From Porphyromonadaceae bacterium (GTDB lineage: Bacteria; Bacteroidota; Bacteroidia; Bacteroidales; Tannerellaceae): a stretch of DNA of 10,599 bases. The notes below the pieces were generated by a model. That model was not told where the DNA came from. It was given only the letters and a program-made list of their open reading frames with translations, and ran no database searches. The number at the start of each line of letters is the position of its first letter. Within the stretch, counting starts at the first letter, position 1. Shown in pieces: positions 1 through 7,605 of the stretch. The stretch lies in NCBI GenBank assembly GCA_003517945.1, contig DOZP01000102.1, forward strand, positions 1 to 10,599, given 5' to 3'. Made by a program: the position numbers and the translations under genes.

Positions 1-2480
1 CCGCCGAACTGAACGTGTTCGTCTCCGTAGCGTTTGATGCCGTCGATTGTCGAAAGGTAATCGCGGATCAATTGGCGCAGAATGCCGGTTCCCGTACCGT
101 GAAGTATCCTTACGGGTGATACGTTTGTGAGTATGGCATCGTCGATAAAATAGGTTACGGTTTGCAAGGCCTCGTCTCCACGCATGCCGCGGATGTCTAT
201 TTCCTGTTTGAAATTGAGCTTTTTCTCGTGTATGGAGTCAGCGGTTTGCACACTGACGAATGTGCTTTTCTTTGCTTCTTTTTTCAACTGACTGTGGCTG
301 ACTTTTTCGAGCTTATCTAACTTGATGGTGCTTTTTATCATGCCGAAAGCAACGGTTGCCTGTTTGTCCTGTACTTCAATAATCGTACCTGTGGCCGTCT
401 GTCCCTTTATCCGCACGGTATCTCCTTTTTCAATTTTGTCTGTGTGCGTTTGATTATTAATCGATTCTTTGATAGCATCCGTCTTTTGCAGGTTTGTCCG
501 CTTTTTATTTTGTTTTTTGCGCTCCTGACGTTCGCGCAATTTTTCCATTTTGTGCGTTATTTTCGCATCTTCTTCCCGGGTGTCGAAAATATTTTCTTTG
601 AACTGTTCCAATTCCCGGCGGACTGATTTGGTACGTTCTTTTTCAGCCTGCGCTTCTTTTATTTCCCGTATGGTGTTTTCTATTTTCGCGTTGGCCTCCG
701 ACAGGATTTGTTGCGCTTCCGTCTTGGCCGATTTTACGATTTCTTTACGTTGGCGGTTGACTTCATCAAGGTCTTTTTCATAACGGGCGATAATATCTTC
801 AAGTTTCTTTTCCTGTTGGCGTATATGCTGGCGTTTACTTTCCCAGTAACGTTTATCCCGTACAATATCCTGAAGATATTTATCCATATCGATATAATCA
901 CTGCCTACTTTTTCGGATGCTTCGGCAATGACGTCTTCCGGAAGACCGATCTTTCGCGCTATTTCTATGGCAAAAGAACTACCGGGGCGCCCGATAGACA
1001 GTTTGAACAGCGGTTGCATCAAATGTCTGTCGTAGAGCATCGCGCCGTTCACAACCCCGTCGTGATCTTCCGCATATTGTTTGAGATTCTGGTAGTGTGT
1101 TGTGACGACTCCGAAACTTCCGTTACGATTGAAGCGGTTAAGCAGGGCTTCTGCCAGCGCTCCTCCGATTGTCGGCTCCGTACCGCTTCCGAATTCATCA
1201 ATGAGAAGCAGCGATTGTCCGTCACAATTCCTTACGAAAAATTTCATATTTGTTAGGTGTGAACTGTAGGTGCTCAGGTCGTTTTCAATACTTTGCTCAT
1301 CACCTATATCAATCAGGATCTGTTCAAAAATACCGGTTCGGGAATTTTCATGAACAGGAATCAAGAGTCCGCATTGCAGCATGTACTGCAATAGTCCGAC
1401 CGTTTTGAGGCACACGGATTTTCCTCCCGCATTGGGCCCGGAAATGATAAGCAGCCTTTTATTATCAACCAATTCAATGTCCAGCGGCACTACTTTTTTT
1501 TCCTGTTTTTTCAGGGAAAGATATAGTAACGGATGGATGGCATTCGTCCATTCTATCAAAGGCTTTTCTTTAATCGTCGGTTTTATTCCGTTAATTTCGA
1601 TTGAGAAAAGGGCTTTTGCCCGGATGAAATCGATTTCCGCAAGAAAGATAAATGCCTGTAGAATGTCGGGGATAACAGGCCGCACCCTATCCGTGAACGT
1701 TGTCAGGATACGCACTATTTCGCGCTTTTCTTCGCTTTCGAGTTCGCGTATGCGGTTGTTTGCCTCTACGACTGCTTCCGGTTCGATAAATACGGTTTTC
1801 CCGGTTGCCGATTCGTCGTGTACAATCCCTTTTATCCTGCGTTTAAAGGCCGGGGCAACCGGTATGACCAGCCTCCCGTCGCGCATGGTTGGCGCTACAT
1901 CTTTATCAACCAAACCTTCCGATTGGGCCGATCTCAATATGGATTGCAAATTACGGGATATACTTCCCATGGTAGATGTCATCTCTTTCCGGATACGCAT
2001 AAGTTCGGGAGATGCATTGTCTTTCATCCGGCCATATTTATCCAGTATGGCGTCTATTTGAGAAATTAAATGAGGAAATACGGGAATATCGCCGGCTAAT
2101 TCCGTAAGCGCCGGATATTTGATCTCATCGTTTTCTTCGGGATGATTGAAAAAACGCGTGATATCGTAGATGGTCTGAAGCGAACGTTTCAAGTCAAAAA
2201 GCTCTTTTTCTTCCAGAAAAGTGCCTTCCGGCCTGATCCGGCTGAGCGAATAGCGTACGTCAATGAAATAATCGGCCGGAAAAGCGTTCTCTTCCTGTAT
2301 GATCCGTACAAACTCATCGGTTTGCTCCAGTTTTTCCCTGATGAAGCGTATATCGGAAGAAAAAATTATATTATCAACGCATTCTTTTCCTAAAGTGCTG
2401 ATACATTTGTTGTTGACTAATTGTCTTATCTTGTCGAAACCTATTTTTTGCTCGAAATTATCCGGGTATATTATATTCAT
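1..2480 (-). CDS. mutS2: MutS2 family ATPase with C-terminal Smr nuclease domain (3' end cut by window)
   Basis: I translated 826 residues on the minus strand from the ATG at 2480-2478 (MNIIYPDNFEQK...); the frame stays open to base 1. The core/lever region comes first, without the MutS mismatch-binding domain. Walker A GPNAGGKS is at residues 348-355 and Walker B LLLIDEFGSGTEP has its D-E pair at 428-429. A charged coiled coil follows at about 528-675, a KOW/SH3-like strand region at about 682-727, then the Smr domain with IDIRG (Asp762) and HGTG (794-797). Only the last few codons should be missing. Family knowledge: MutS2 proteins are not mismatch-repair factors. They have been linked to suppression of homologous recombination (Helicobacter, Thermus) and to rescue of collided ribosomes (Bacillus subtilis). 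All ATPase and Smr motifs look intact, so it should be active; which role applies here is unknown. It starts 6 bp after the stop of the PDZ gene, with no Shine-Dalgarno, so co-transcription is likely. Confidence 0.96.
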   Translation of the reverse strand, partial: MNIIYPDNFEQKIGFDKIRQLVNNKCISTLGKECVDNIIFSSDIRFIREKLEQTDEFVRIIQEENAFPADYFIDVRYSLSRIRPEGTFLEEKELFDLKRSLQTIYDITRFFNHPEENDEIKYPALTELAGDIPVFPHLISQIDAILDKYGRMKDNASPELMRIRKEMTSTMGSISRNLQSILRSAQSEGLVDKDVAPTMRDGRLVIPVAPAFKRRIKGIVHDESATGKTVFIEPEAVVEANNRIRELESEEKREIVRILTTFTDRVRPVIPDILQAFIFLAEIDFIRAKALFSIEINGIKPTIKEKPLIEWTNAIHPLLYLSLKKQEKKVVPLDIELVDNKRLLIISGPNAGGKSVCLKTVGLLQYMLQCGLLIPVHENSRTGIFEQILIDIGDEQSIENDLSTYSSHLTNMKFFVRNCDGQSLLLIDEFGSGTEPTIGGALAEALLNRFNRNGSFGVVTTHYQNLKQYAEDHDGVVNGAMLYDRHLMQPLFKLSIGRPGSSFAIEIARKIGLPEDVIAEASEKVGSDYIDMDKYLQDIVRDKRYWESKRQHIRQQEKKLEDIIARYEKDLDEVNRQRKEIVKSAKTEAQQILSEANAKIENTIREIKEAQAEKERTKSVRRELEQFKENIFDTREEDAKITHKMEKLRERQERKKQNKKRTNLQKTDAIKESINNQTHTDKIEKGDTVRIKGQTATGTIIEVQDKQATVAFGMIKSTIKLDKLEKVSHSQLKKEAKKSTFVSVQTADSIHEKKLNFKQEIDIRGMRGDEALQTVTYFIDDAILTNVSPVRILHGTGTGILRQLIRDYLSTIDGIKRYGDEHVQFG

Positions 2481-2486
2481 ATAAAG

Positions 2487-3926
2487 TTATTCCACAACAA
2501 TTGTGTTTTCCGTACGTATTTCAGGTCGCAGGATAAATTCCAGTTTTTCTTTTCCGCGCCTGAGTTTGAAAGAACATGTATTGTTTCCCGCCGGGTTAAT
2601 GAAAGGGGCGTATTGAAACAGGTAGGAGAAAACCGTCAGGTTCTTCTTGTTATTAAATTCTTTGACAACCTGCGGATATTTGAGTTCGTCCCAGTACATA
2701 CAATCCGGAAATCCGTTTGCATCGACAAACCGGGTGCTTTCATCACGCAGTTTTAAGGTATTAACAAGAAACAGACGATAGGCAGACGTATATTGCGCGG
2801 ATGTTTTATCCATTCGTTTATCAGCTATCGCGTCAATTTTATCATACGGAAGTATACCCGCTTGAGCGGCCGGCGAATACGGATCGACGGAAGCAATCGT
2901 GGAAATATTGTCGATGTTGTAATTGATGCCGGTATAGTTGTATTTCTTTTTTGTCAGGCGGAACTGTACGTTGCGTCCGTATTTCATATATGGAAACTGC
3001 ATACACATGAGGGGGATGTGCACAAATGCAAAATTTTCAAGTGAAAAGGATTCGTTCATAAACTCGTTCGCTTCGCATTCCCAGATGATGCGTCCTTTTT
3101 GCAATTTTTTGTCTTCCATGCGGAAACCAAGTTTCAGGATGTATTCGGCTTCCGTTTCTATGGTGTTAGGAGGCAGGAAAGGAAATTTTGCCATGCGGTC
3201 GCGTGTTATGTCGTAACGGTATACGTAACTGTAATCTTCTTCCGGTTTGTCTTCTTTATTCGTTCTCTTGGGGGATTTAGGCTTATAGTTCGGATTTTTA
3301 TTAAACGAATAATATATTTGAATGGTCAGATCGGGGTTTACCGGATCGTATTTTAAATTCCTGTTTATCAGCTCCTTTTTGATGATATCGTTGATCTTTT
3401 TAGCCAACTCGGGTTGATCACTGCTTCCCCCGAAAAAGTCGAACGATTTAAATACGGAAAAATCAATTTCATCTTTTGTCTGTGTCGTAACGAACGGGCA
3501 TGAAAAAAGGCGTTCGTGCGTATATTCCACCGCGTACATTGCGAAGGCTGTAGCTAACTGTTCTTCGGAGATCGAATAGGTGCTCTTGCATTCTTTTTTT
3601 ATTTTTATTTTACGTTCGTCGTTGGTGAAATTTTTGATGGTCAGTTCGACAATTTCCTTCCCTTCAGGATTTAAGAACAGATAGATATCATCCAGTACGT
3701 TTTCGGTGACGGGTACTCCTTCAACAGCCGTTATGACGTCATACGGTTTTATTCCCGCGCGTTCCGCCGGCGAATTGGGATATACGCTTGTTATTACCGG
3801 TTTGTTTTTTCCCCAGTGTGGGTCATTGCTTATTTCATAACTGAAACCGTAACGACATGATATATCCTGGGCTTTTACCGTATGAGCCAAGCCTATAATC
3901 ATTATGATAATAAATATACGTTTCAT
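2487..3926 (-). CDS. Secreted two-PDZ-domain protein with a DUF4136-like middle region, function unknown
   Basis: This is a 479-residue protein. I chose the ATG at 3926-3924 because it opens a classic signal peptide (MKRIFIIIMIIGLAHTVKA, probable cleavage before Gln20). Cys24 is not in a lipobox, so export to the periplasm is more likely than lipoprotein anchoring. PDZ domain 1 spans about 25-110, with the SPAERAGIKPYDVI carboxylate-loop/helix pattern. Residues about 155-320 (FDFFGGSSDQPELAKKI, then NPDLTIQIYYSF) resemble DUF4136 envelope proteins; this is recalled by pattern, not searched. A second PDZ begins near 335 with SPAAQAGILPYDKI. Its last strand seems to be at 452-468, leaving a roughly 70-residue insertion. 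No protease catalytic domain is visible, so it is probably a binding or scaffold protein. It is the first gene of a unit with mutS2 and is read from the promoter at about 3989-4019. A longer frame to 4250 exists but lies antisense to grpE and would bury the signal peptide. Confidence 0.85.
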   Translation of the reverse strand: MKRIFIIIMIIGLAHTVKAQDISCRYGFSYEISNDPHWGKNKPVITSVYPNSPAERAGIKPYDVITAVEGVPVTENVLDDIYLFLNPEGKEIVELTIKNFTNDERKIKIKKECKSTYSISEEQLATAFAMYAVEYTHERLFSCPFVTTQTKDEIDFSVFKSFDFFGGSSDQPELAKKINDIIKKELINRNLKYDPVNPDLTIQIYYSFNKNPNYKPKSPKRTNKEDKPEEDYSYVYRYDITRDRMAKFPFLPPNTIETEAEYILKLGFRMEDKKLQKGRIIWECEANEFMNESFSLENFAFVHIPLMCMQFPYMKYGRNVQFRLTKKKYNYTGINYNIDNISTIASVDPYSPAAQAGILPYDKIDAIADKRMDKTSAQYTSAYRLFLVNTLKLRDESTRFVDANGFPDCMYWDELKYPQVVKEFNNKKNLTVFSYLFQYAPFINPAGNNTCSFKLRRGKEKLEFILRPEIRTENTIVVE

Positions 3927-3988
3927 ATATAAGTTTGTTAAAGCGTTTAATTGTATTTCAGTAATCTTTTGGTTGTTGATTATTATGG

Positions 3989-4019
3989 CAAAGTTAAATA
4001 TATTTTTATAATTGGCAAT
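3989..4019 (-). promoter_or_regulatory. Bacteroidota-type promoter for the PDZ-mutS2 unit
   Basis: On the minus strand the -7 box TAACTTTG (3996-3989) matches the Bacteroides primary-sigma consensus TAnnTTTG exactly. Nineteen bases upstream is ATTG (4019-4016), a good -33 TTTG-like element at the preferred spacing. The predicted start is near 3982, giving a leader of about 55 bases before the ATG at 3926. The leader contains a small perfect palindrome, TTAAA-GCG-TTTAA (about 3938-3950), of unknown meaning. Confidence 0.7.
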
Positions 4020-4026
4020 GTTTTTG
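4007..4026 (+). promoter_or_regulatory. Weak candidate -7 boxes for grpE-dnaJ
   Basis: The rightward promoter of grpE must lie in the 142-bp divergent gap or inside the PDZ gene. On the plus strand only one-mismatch versions of TAnnTTTG occur: TATAATTG (4007-4014) and TGTTTTTG (4019-4026). Neither has a TTTG-like -33 element at 19-21 bases. They overlap a small hairpin GGCAA-TGTTT-TTGCC (4014-4028) and the -33 element of the leftward promoter, so the two directions may compete. An alternative sigma factor is possible for these chaperone genes, but nothing here shows it. Confidence 0.25.
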
Positions 4027-4068
4027 CCGTTAGCAGGATGAAATGAGTGAAAATATGAGTATAAATAT

Positions 4069-4752
4069 ATGGATAAACAAGCAGAAATGATGAATCGGGA
4101 GACAGAGAAAGCGGATCGGGAGAGAGAGCCGGAAATGGGAAATGAAGAACGGAACCGGACAAATTTGCAGGATGATACTGAAAAGAAGTCAGCAAATTCA
4201 GGGCAGTCGGACAATATGTCTGATGATCTGATTGCAGAAGAAAAAAACAAAGATGAAAATCCCGGAGAAGATTTTTCGGATGATAATCATTTTTCCCGGA
4301 ATGAAAATGATCAGTCCTGGGAAGAGAAGTATCTTGTATTAAATGACTCCTATCTCCGTCTGATGGCGGAGTATGATAATTTTCGCAAACGCACCTTACG
4401 TGAAAAAGCGGACTTGATAAGAAGTGGCGGAGCTACGGTTCTGGGCAATCTTCTTCCTGTGATAGATGATTTTGAGCGTGCGTTGGGAACTTTGCAGACT
4501 ACTGAAGATCTGCCGTCGACCATAGAAGGAGTCAAATTGATTTATGACAAGTTTATGGGTTACCTGTCGCAGCAGGGAGTGAAACCGATAGAAGCGGTAG
4601 GGCAACCTTTTGATACGGAACAGTTTGAGGCGATAGCTGCGATTCCTGCGCCGGAAGAAGGCATGAAGGGAAAAGTGATAGATTGTGTTCAGACAGGCTT
4701 TATGTTGTATGATAAAGTACTGCGGCATGCAAAGGTAGTAGTGGGGGAATGA
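4069..4752 (+). CDS. grpE: GrpE nucleotide-exchange factor for DnaK
   Basis: This 227-residue protein releases ADP from DnaK in the cytoplasm so that substrate is freed and ATP can rebind. The first ~83 residues are highly charged and low-complexity (many D/E/N/K), as in the disordered GrpE tail but rather long. The dimerising long helix follows at about 84-150, including YLRLMAEYDNFRKR (95-108) and the family pattern LLPVIDDFERAL (128-139). The beta-wing region has GQPFDTEQFEAIA (178-190) and ends FMLYDKVLRHAKVVVGE. The usual family form of the wing motif is FDPxxHEA; here Phe186 stands where His is expected. The ATG at 4069 is the first after an in-frame stop at 4048-4050. Met7, Met8 or Met23 are possible starts, since no Shine-Dalgarno decides it. 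It is followed by dnaJ after 44 bp, so the two are probably co-transcribed. Confidence 0.96.
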   Translation: MDKQAEMMNRETEKADREREPEMGNEERNRTNLQDDTEKKSANSGQSDNMSDDLIAEEKNKDENPGEDFSDDNHFSRNENDQSWEEKYLVLNDSYLRLMAEYDNFRKRTLREKADLIRSGGATVLGNLLPVIDDFERALGTLQTTEDLPSTIEGVKLIYDKFMGYLSQQGVKPIEAVGQPFDTEQFEAIAAIPAPEEGMKGKVIDCVQTGFMLYDKVLRHAKVVVGE

Positions 4753-4796
4753 TGCGTTGCATAAATTGATAATTAAACGATTCAACAAAAAATAAA

Positions 4797-5969
4797 ATGT
4801 CTAAAAAAGATTATTATGAGGTTCTGGGCGTCGGTAAAAGCGCTTCAGCCGATGAGATAAAGGCCGCTTACCGGAAAAAAGCTATCCAGTATCATCCGGA
4901 TAAAAATCCGGGGGATAAGGAGGCGGAAGAAAAATTTAAGGAGGCTGCGGAGGCTTATGATGTATTAAGTAATCCGGAGAAACGCCAGCGATATGATCAG
5001 TTTGGACATGCAGGTGTTGGAAGTTCGGCAGCCGGAGGGGGATTTAGCGGCGGAGGTATGTCTATGGATGATATCTTTGACCAGTTCGGTGATTTGTTCG
5101 GCGGACATTTTGGCGGATTCGGCAGTTTTGGCGGGTTCAGCGGATTCGGCGGACGCTCCCGAGGCGGCGGGCGTACTGTTCAGAAAGGATCAGATCTACG
5201 GGTAAAAGTAAAACTTAACCTGAAGGAAATAGCGCATGGCGTGGAGAAAAAAATCAAAGTGAAAAAATATGTTCCGTGCGCGACATGTCACGGTAGCGGC
5301 GCGGAAGACGACAAGAGCGTCACGACCTGTAACACATGTCATGGTAGCGGCTATGTTACGCGCGTTTCCAATACGATACTGGGGCAGATGCAGACGCAAA
5401 GTGTCTGTCCTACCTGTGGCGGCCAGGGTAAGGTGATTGTAAATAAGTGTCCTGTGTGTAACGGCGAGGGGGTTGTTCGTGATGAAGAAGTAATCAGTAT
5501 CAATATCCCTGCCGGAGTGATGGAAGGTATGCAACTTTCCGTTCGCGGCAAAGGAAATGCGGCGCGGCGCGGCGGTATGAACGGTGATTTGCTGGTTGTC
5601 ATAGAGGAAGAGCCGGACAAGGAACTGATACGTGATGAGAATGACTTGGTTTATAATTTATTGCTTACGATTCCGCAGGCGATACTTGGCGATACGGTTG
5701 AGGTGCCGACCGTCGAAGGGCGCGCCAAAGTGAAGGTGGATGCCGGAACACAACCCGGAAAAGTTTTACGTCTGCGCGGTAAGGGATTGCCGTCGGTAAA
5801 CGGTTACGGGACAGGTGATTTGCTGGTGAATGTAAGCGTGTATATTCCGGAAACGCTCTCTTCGGAAGAGAAGGTGAATATGAGACAAATGCAGTCTTCG
5901 CCGAACTTTCAGCCGAATCAGTCCATAAAAGAAAAAATATTCAATAAGTTCAGAAATTTAGTGGGCTGA
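4797..5969 (+). CDS. dnaJ: Type I (class A) DnaJ/Hsp40 co-chaperone
   Basis: This 390-residue protein delivers unfolded clients to DnaK and stimulates its ATPase. It has the complete class A architecture. The J domain (about 1-70) carries the HPD triad at 33-35. A long G/F region at about 75-127 is built of short GGF/GFGG units. The zinc-binding domain has four CxxCxGxG repeats: CATCHGSG (161), CNTCHGSG (178), CPTCGGQG (204) and CPVCNGEG (218). Two C-terminal substrate-binding beta domains run from about 235 to 350, followed by a short dimerisation tail. All eight zinc cysteines are present. The start ATG follows an A-rich leader (caacaaaaaataaa) without a Shine-Dalgarno. Downstream, 5970-6002 is A/T-rich with no convincing terminator, so some read-through toward purH is conceivable. 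Confidence 0.98.
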   Translation: MSKKDYYEVLGVGKSASADEIKAAYRKKAIQYHPDKNPGDKEAEEKFKEAAEAYDVLSNPEKRQRYDQFGHAGVGSSAAGGGFSGGGMSMDDIFDQFGDLFGGHFGGFGSFGGFSGFGGRSRGGGRTVQKGSDLRVKVKLNLKEIAHGVEKKIKVKKYVPCATCHGSGAEDDKSVTTCNTCHGSGYVTRVSNTILGQMQTQSVCPTCGGQGKVIVNKCPVCNGEGVVRDEEVISINIPAGVMEGMQLSVRGKGNAARRGGMNGDLLVVIEEEPDKELIRDENDLVYNLLLTIPQAILGDTVEVPTVEGRAKVKVDAGTQPGKVLRLRGKGLPSVNGYGTGDLLVNVSVYIPETLSSEEKVNMRQMQSSPNFQPNQSIKEKIFNKFRNLVG

Positions 5970-6002
5970 TAAAAGAATGATATTTTTTATATTTTAATGT
6001 AG

Positions 6003-6053
6003 GCCTTTTTGAAAATAAATCGCTACTTTTGTGCGATTTATTAAAAAAAAGGC
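6003..6053. repeat. 51-bp near-perfect inverted repeat spanning the purH promoter and leader
   Basis: The outer arms are GCCTTTTT (6003-6010) and AAAAAGGC (6046-6053). The inner arms are AATAAATCGC (6014-6023) and GCGATTTATT (6033-6042). A symmetric 3x3 mismatch (GAA/AAA) separates inner from outer arms, giving 18 complementary pairs around a 9-base loop, TACTTTTGT (6024-6032). The loop contains the purH -7 box, and the right arm ends 3 bases before the purH ATG. No T-run follows on the plus strand, so it does not look like an intrinsic terminator of dnaJ. It could be a DNA operator, or an RNA hairpin formed only in read-through transcripts. Confidence 0.8.
6024..6031 (+). promoter_or_regulatory. 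-7 box of the likely purH-mre operon promoter
   Basis: TACTTTTG is an exact match to the Bacteroidota -7 consensus TAnnTTTG and lies 25 bases before the purH ATG. Transcription would start around 6037-6040, giving a leader of under 20 bases that is almost pure A (6043-6050). No TTTG-like -33 element is present at the usual 19-21 base distance; the TTTG at 6008-6011 is only 12 bases away. The promoter may therefore be weak or need an activator. Confidence 0.6.
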
Positions 6054-6056
6054 GAA

Positions 6057-7583
6057 ATGGAAAAAAATAAAAGAATAAAACGCGCGTTGGTTTCCGTCTA
6101 TCATAAGGACGGATTGGATGATATATTAAAAAAGCTTCATGCCGAAGGTGTTCAATTCGTGTCTACGGGAGGGACGCAGCAGTTTATAGAGTCGTTAAGC
6201 CTGCCTTGTGAATCTGTTGAAGCATTGACGAGTTATCCGTCTATTTTAGGGGGACGCGTTAAAACGCTCCATCCGAAAGTTTTCGGCGGCATACTTGCCC
6301 GCCGTGATCATGAAGGGGATAACGACCAACTCAATCAATACGAAATTCCGGAGATAGACCTTGTTATCGTTGACTTATATCCTTTTGAGAAAACCGTGGC
6401 ATCCGGAGCCGCAGAGTCTGAAATCATAGAAAAAATAGATATAGGCGGTATATCACTGATACGCGCCGCGGCAAAAAACTACCGGGATGTCGTCATTGTA
6501 GCATCCGGAAATCAGTATGCGCCGCTCATGCGTCTACTGGAAGAAAAAGGAGCGCAAACGACTCTGGAAGATCGCAGGTGGTTTGCGAAAGAAGCGTTTG
6601 CCGTTTCGTCGGGTTACGATAGCGCTATATTTAACTATTTTGACGGAGAGGACGATTCGGCATTCCGCGTGGCTGCGGATAAAAAGCAAGTGATGCGTTA
6701 TGGCGAAAATCCCCACCAGAAAGGCGTGTTTTTCGGTGATTTCGATTCGTTGTTTGATAAACTTCACGGGAAAGAAATATCTTATAATAACTTGTTGGAC
6801 ATAGATTCGGCTGTGACGCTGATTGATGAGTTTGATGAGTTGACGTTTGCTATTCTGAAACACAATAATGCGTGTGGTATCGCGTCGCGTCCCACCGTTC
6901 TCGAAGCATGGAGAGATGCGTTGGCAGGAGATCCGGTTTCGGCATTCGGAGGTATTTTAGTTGTAAATAAAGCGATTGATAAAGAGGCTGCGGAAGAAAT
7001 AAACAAAATCTTTTTTGAGGTGATCATTGCCCCGGAATATACGGATGATGCATTGGAGGTTCTTATGCAAAAGAAAAACCGCATCATCCTGAAACGCAAG
7101 CAGTCCGGATGTCTACCGGCCAAACAGTTTCGTTCTTTGTTGAATGGAGCGCTCGTGCAGGAACGCGATATGAGTATTCAGACGGCGGCGGATCTTGAGC
7201 CGATGACGTTGAAGAAACCTGCGGAATCGGAAATATCGGATTTGCTTTTTGCCAACAAACTTGTTAAGCATAGTAAATCCAATGCCATTACGTTGGTAAA
7301 AAATAAGCAGTTGTGCGCAAGCGGAGTAGGGCAGACATCGCGTGTGGATGCATTGAAACAGGCTATAGAAAAAGCACGTTCGTTTAAGTTTGATCTGAAC
7401 GGAGCTGTGATGGCATCGGATGCGTTCTTTCCTTTCCCGGATTGTGTGGAAATCGCAAAAGATGCGGGTATTACCGCCGTTATACAGCCGGGAGGTTCCG
7501 TCAACGATAAATTATCGGTAGCCTATTGTGACGAACATGGTTTGAGCATGGTGAAAACCGGCATTCGTCATTTTAAACATTAA
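6057..7583 (+). CDS. purH: Bifunctional AICAR formyltransferase / IMP cyclohydrolase
   Basis: This 508-residue enzyme carries out the last two steps of purine synthesis. It formylates AICAR with 10-formyltetrahydrofolate to give FAICAR, then closes the ring to IMP. The N-terminal MGS-like cyclohydrolase domain (about 1-145) shows STGGT (36-40) and RVKTLHPK (67-74). The formyltransferase part begins near RYGENPHQ (214-221). It carries the catalytic-type motif KHNNACG (Lys268-His269) and ends with SDAFFPFPD (454-462) and IQPGGSVND (476-484). Length and motifs fit a full-length active enzyme. Its ATG lies just beyond the inverted repeat at 6003-6053. mreB follows after 22 bp without a promoter or terminator in between, so purH heads what looks like a purH-mreBCD-mrdA operon, a common order in Bacteroidales. 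Confidence 0.98.
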   Translation: MEKNKRIKRALVSVYHKDGLDDILKKLHAEGVQFVSTGGTQQFIESLSLPCESVEALTSYPSILGGRVKTLHPKVFGGILARRDHEGDNDQLNQYEIPEIDLVIVDLYPFEKTVASGAAESEIIEKIDIGGISLIRAAAKNYRDVVIVASGNQYAPLMRLLEEKGAQTTLEDRRWFAKEAFAVSSGYDSAIFNYFDGEDDSAFRVAADKKQVMRYGENPHQKGVFFGDFDSLFDKLHGKEISYNNLLDIDSAVTLIDEFDELTFAILKHNNACGIASRPTVLEAWRDALAGDPVSAFGGILVVNKAIDKEAAEEINKIFFEVIIAPEYTDDALEVLMQKKNRIILKRKQSGCLPAKQFRSLLNGALVQERDMSIQTAADLEPMTLKKPAESEISDLLFANKLVKHSKSNAITLVKNKQLCASGVGQTSRVDALKQAIEKARSFKFDLNGAVMASDAFFPFPDCVEIAKDAGITAVIQPGGSVNDKLSVAYCDEHGLSMVKTGIRHFKH

Positions 7584-7605
7584 TTGATTTTAACAAGATA
7601 AGCAT

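Noticed and set aside
444..2756. Several plus-strand open frames of 60-226 codons
   Set aside because: They are antisense to mutS2 and the PDZ gene, whose motifs and reading frames are unambiguous. Their translations show no domain pattern.
4030..4049. CIRCE-like pieces TTAGCA and GAGTG upstream of grpE
   Set aside because: The spacing between them is 9 bases instead of the 12 that true CIRCE geometry requires, and the arms are incomplete (no CTC after TTAGCA, no CTAA after GAGTG).
4051..4090. Tiny frame starting at the ATG near 4055, ahead of grpE
   Set aside because: It has only about 11 codons before a TGA, overlaps the grpE start in another frame, and shows no leader-peptide feature such as runs of one amino acid.
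3927..4250. N-terminal extension of the PDZ gene by 108 codons on the minus strand
   Set aside because: It is antisense to the acidic tail of grpE, crosses the promoter, and would place the signal peptide in the middle of the protein.
4350..4788. Minus-strand open frames opposite grpE
   Set aside because: They are shadows of grpE, with no start context, promoter or recognisable product.
5040..5170. Short GGC/GGN-rich repeats
   Set aside because: They encode the normal G/F-rich linker of DnaJ and are not a DNA repeat element.
5970..6002. Terminator after dnaJ
   Set aside because: The region is A/T-rich, but only an all-A/T pairing (5932-5940 with 5980-5988) is possible, partly inside the dnaJ coding sequence, with no stable stem and T-run.
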